A model generated the notes under the pieces. It searched no databases and was not told the DNA's origin. It saw nothing but the letters and a program-made list of their open reading frames with translations. From an uncultured Bacteroidota bacterium (lineage in GTDB: Bacteria > Bacteroidota > Bacteroidia > Flavobacteriales > Flavobacteriaceae): a DNA stretch of 64,000 nt. The position numbers and the translations under genes were made by a program. Of the stretch, positions 62,041-64,000 are shown one piece after another (position 1 is the stretch's first letter; each line of letters begins with the position of its first letter). Location of the stretch: contig CACERG010000008.1 in the NCBI GenBank assembly GCA_902561795.1, forward strand, positions 1 to 64,000, read 5' to 3'.

Positions 62041-64000
62041 TTAAAACTTAAAATTATATGTAACCGAAGGGATAATACCAAAAATAGCTAATCTAATGGC
62101 TTCATTAGTTCCATTATTTATGTTTTGTTGAAATCTAATTGAAGATGCATTTTTTCGATTATAAATATTGTAAATTCCAAAAACCCATTCACCTGTTTTG
62201 TTTTTTGGCTTATAAATAGCGGAAATATCTAAACGATGATAAGAAGGAAGCCTACTGCTATTTCTTGCTTCATAGTTTGGTATTGAAAACCCCTGAAATT
62301 GATATTGTGCATTTGGATAGGTTATTGGCTGACCAGTTTGAAATATGAAATTAAAATTGAGATTCCATCTAGAGTTTATTCTATAGTTTGAAACCAAAGA
62401 AAAATCATGAGTTTTGTCAAATGGTGTAAAATACCAATTACCGTTATTAATTCCTGTCTCTTCTTCAGTTCTTCCAGGAGTCCTTTGCTCTGATTTGGAA
62501 AGAGTATAAGCTATCCATCCAGTTAGCTTACCTTCGTTTTTTTGAAATAAAATTTCAATTCCAGAGGCTCTTGCTTCGCCATCTAGCAAAACTTGTTCAA
62601 TAGCATTATTAGCTATTAATTCAGCACCATCTATATAGTCAAGGCGATTTTTAATAGTTTTATAAAACACCTCAGCCTGTAGACTGTAAATTTTATTATT
62701 GAAAGTTTCAAAATATCCAACTGCTACTTGGTTTAGTAATTGTGGATCAATGTATTTTCCACTTGGCGCCCATACATCAATAGGTGTTGGTGAATTAGTA
62801 TTTGAAATTAAATGTAGGTATTGCGCCATGCGATTATAGCTAATTTTAAAAGATTTGTCATCAGCAATTTCATATGCTAATGAGAAACGCGGTTCCAAAT
62901 TAGTAAACTGTTTTATAACCTCACTTTTAGAATATTCAATAAACCCTAGAGGAGTTGCTTCTTCATATATTTGGACTGTATTAATAAATAAAAGAGGGTT
63001 GTCGTTTTCATAAGTGTTAATTTTTTGCCCAAGTCTTAAAAAATTACTTAATCTCAGACCAAAATTTAATTGAAGTTTAGGTAGTAATTTATAGTCTAAA
63101 CTACTGTAAAAGGCACTTTCCAAAGCAAATTTATCCTCTAGTTTTTGATTTTGAATTGTAGAATTATCAGTTGTTGGTTGAATTAACCCTGGATCAAATT
63201 TGTAATAGATACTATTTAGTCCATATTCAATTTTAAGTTTTTCATTCAAATAATATTTTAAATCATATTTTAAATTAAAATTAGTTATCCCAAGATTCCA
63301 ATCAAATTCTGCAAGACCAAAATCTAGGGTGTAATCATAATCTGAGTATATCATTGAAAGATTTGAAAACAATTTATTAGAAAATAAATGATTCCACCTA
63401 AAGTTTGCCACCGAATTTCCATATGACAGGTCAAACAAATTGTCAATATCAAAAACATCTCTTCCGAAATAACCAGAAAGAAAAATTGTATTTTTTTCGT
63501 TTACCCTATGACTTAATTTGGTATTTAGATCATAAAAATATGCCTTGTTGTTATCAACAGATTCAATTAAGGGTAAAAATAGATGTGCATAACTACTTCG
63601 TCCTCCAAATAGAAATGAGGTAGTTTCCTTCTTGATTGGACCCTCTAGAAGTAATCTAGAGGAAATCAATCCTATTCCACCCTGACTATTAAATTTATTC
63701 TTATTCCCTTCCTTTTGAAATATATTCAATACAGATGATACACGTCCTCCATATTTTGCAGGAATTCCACCCTTATATAAACGAATATCTTTAATAGATT
63801 CTGGGTTAAAAACAGAAAAAAATCCAAAAAGATGTGAAGAATTAAAAATTATAGCCTCATCAAGAAGAATTAAATTTTGATCAGCTCCTCCACCTCTAAC
63901 ATTAAAACCTGATGCTCCTTCACCAGCATTTGTTACTCCAGGTAACAATGTTATAGATTTAATTACATCTGTTTCTCCTAGTACTGCGGGGATTTTTTTT
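62041..64000 (-). CDS. TonB-dependent receptor, 5' part cut by window edge
   Basis: Frame is open past ORF-track start to the edge (KIPAVLGETDVIKSITLLPGVTNAGEGASGFNVRGGGADQNLILLDEAIIFNSSHLFGFFSVFNP); barrel ends VTYNFKF. Confidence 0.92.
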   Translation of the reverse strand, partial: KKIPAVLGETDVIKSITLLPGVTNAGEGASGFNVRGGGADQNLILLDEAIIFNSSHLFGFFSVFNPESIKDIRLYKGGIPAKYGGRVSSVLNIFQKEGNKNKFNSQGGIGLISSRLLLEGPIKKETTSFLFGGRSSYAHLFLPLIESVDNNKAYFYDLNTKLSHRVNEKNTIFLSGYFGRDVFDIDNLFDLSYGNSVANFRWNHLFSNKLFSNLSMIYSDYDYTLDFGLAEFDWNLGITNFNLKYDLKYYLNEKLKIEYGLNSIYYKFDPGLIQPTTDNSTIQNQKLEDKFALESAFYSSLDYKLLPKLQLNFGLRLSNFLRLGQKINTYENDNPLLFINTVQIYEEATPLGFIEYSKSEVIKQFTNLEPRFSLAYEIADDKSFKISYNRMAQYLHLISNTNSPTPIDVWAPSGKYIDPQLLNQVAVGYFETFNNKIYSLQAEVFYKTIKNRLDYIDGAELIANNAIEQVLLDGEARASGIEILFQKNEGKLTGWIAYTLSKSEQRTPGRTEEETGINNGNWYFTPFDKTHDFSLVSNYRINSRWNLNFNFIFQTGQPITYPNAQYQFQGFSIPNYEARNSSRLPSYHRLDISAIYKPKNKTGEWVFGIYNIYNRKNASSIRFQQNINNGTNEAIRLAIFGIIPSVTYNFKF

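Overview
AT-rich, Flavobacteriia-like (Bacteroidota) chromosomal window of mostly dense, ordinary coding sequence. From the left: (1) a sugar-acid/inositol/fucoside catabolic region (0-20 kb) with a DUF1080 hydrolase, a Tat-type Gfo/Idh oxidoreductase, an SDR, UxuA, NIPSNAP, a myo-inositol-oxygenase-like protein, a DUF4249+TonB receptor pair, GH95 and GH29 fucosidases, a PfkB kinase, a TsdA-like dihaem cytochrome c, an SSS symporter and an SsuD-like monooxygenase; (2) tmRNA on the minus strand; (3) a housekeeping block (21-58 kb) including ftsE, asnB, gyrB, mdh, secDF, lgt, yidD, cysS, folE, proS, tRNA-Glu, rpsT, rho, truA, an MsbA-like ABC exporter, cdaA, folP, tpiA, clpS and bshB1; (4) a short accessory stretch after tRNA-His (58.1-61.2 kb) of small secreted proteins and structured intergenic DNA, ending in a second DUF4249+TonB receptor pair cut by the window edge. 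No CRISPR array, IS element, prophage or obvious defence island was seen. The observations most worth a second look are: a -1 frameshift-like small gene with an A_AAA_AAG slippery site (59203-59549); a stand-alone TonB-plug-like secreted protein (60129-60593); a roughly 300-nt intergenic region with tandem GC-closed hairpins (60.92-61.23 kb); a folP with no canonical start codon for its conserved N-terminus; tandem U:U mismatches in the tRNA-His acceptor stem; a MIOX-like gene next to glucuronate-pathway genes; and a DUF4249 lipoprotein fused to Ca-binding type-3 repeats. No clearly new multi-gene system is claimed. Family assignments come from reading motifs by eye; no searches were run.
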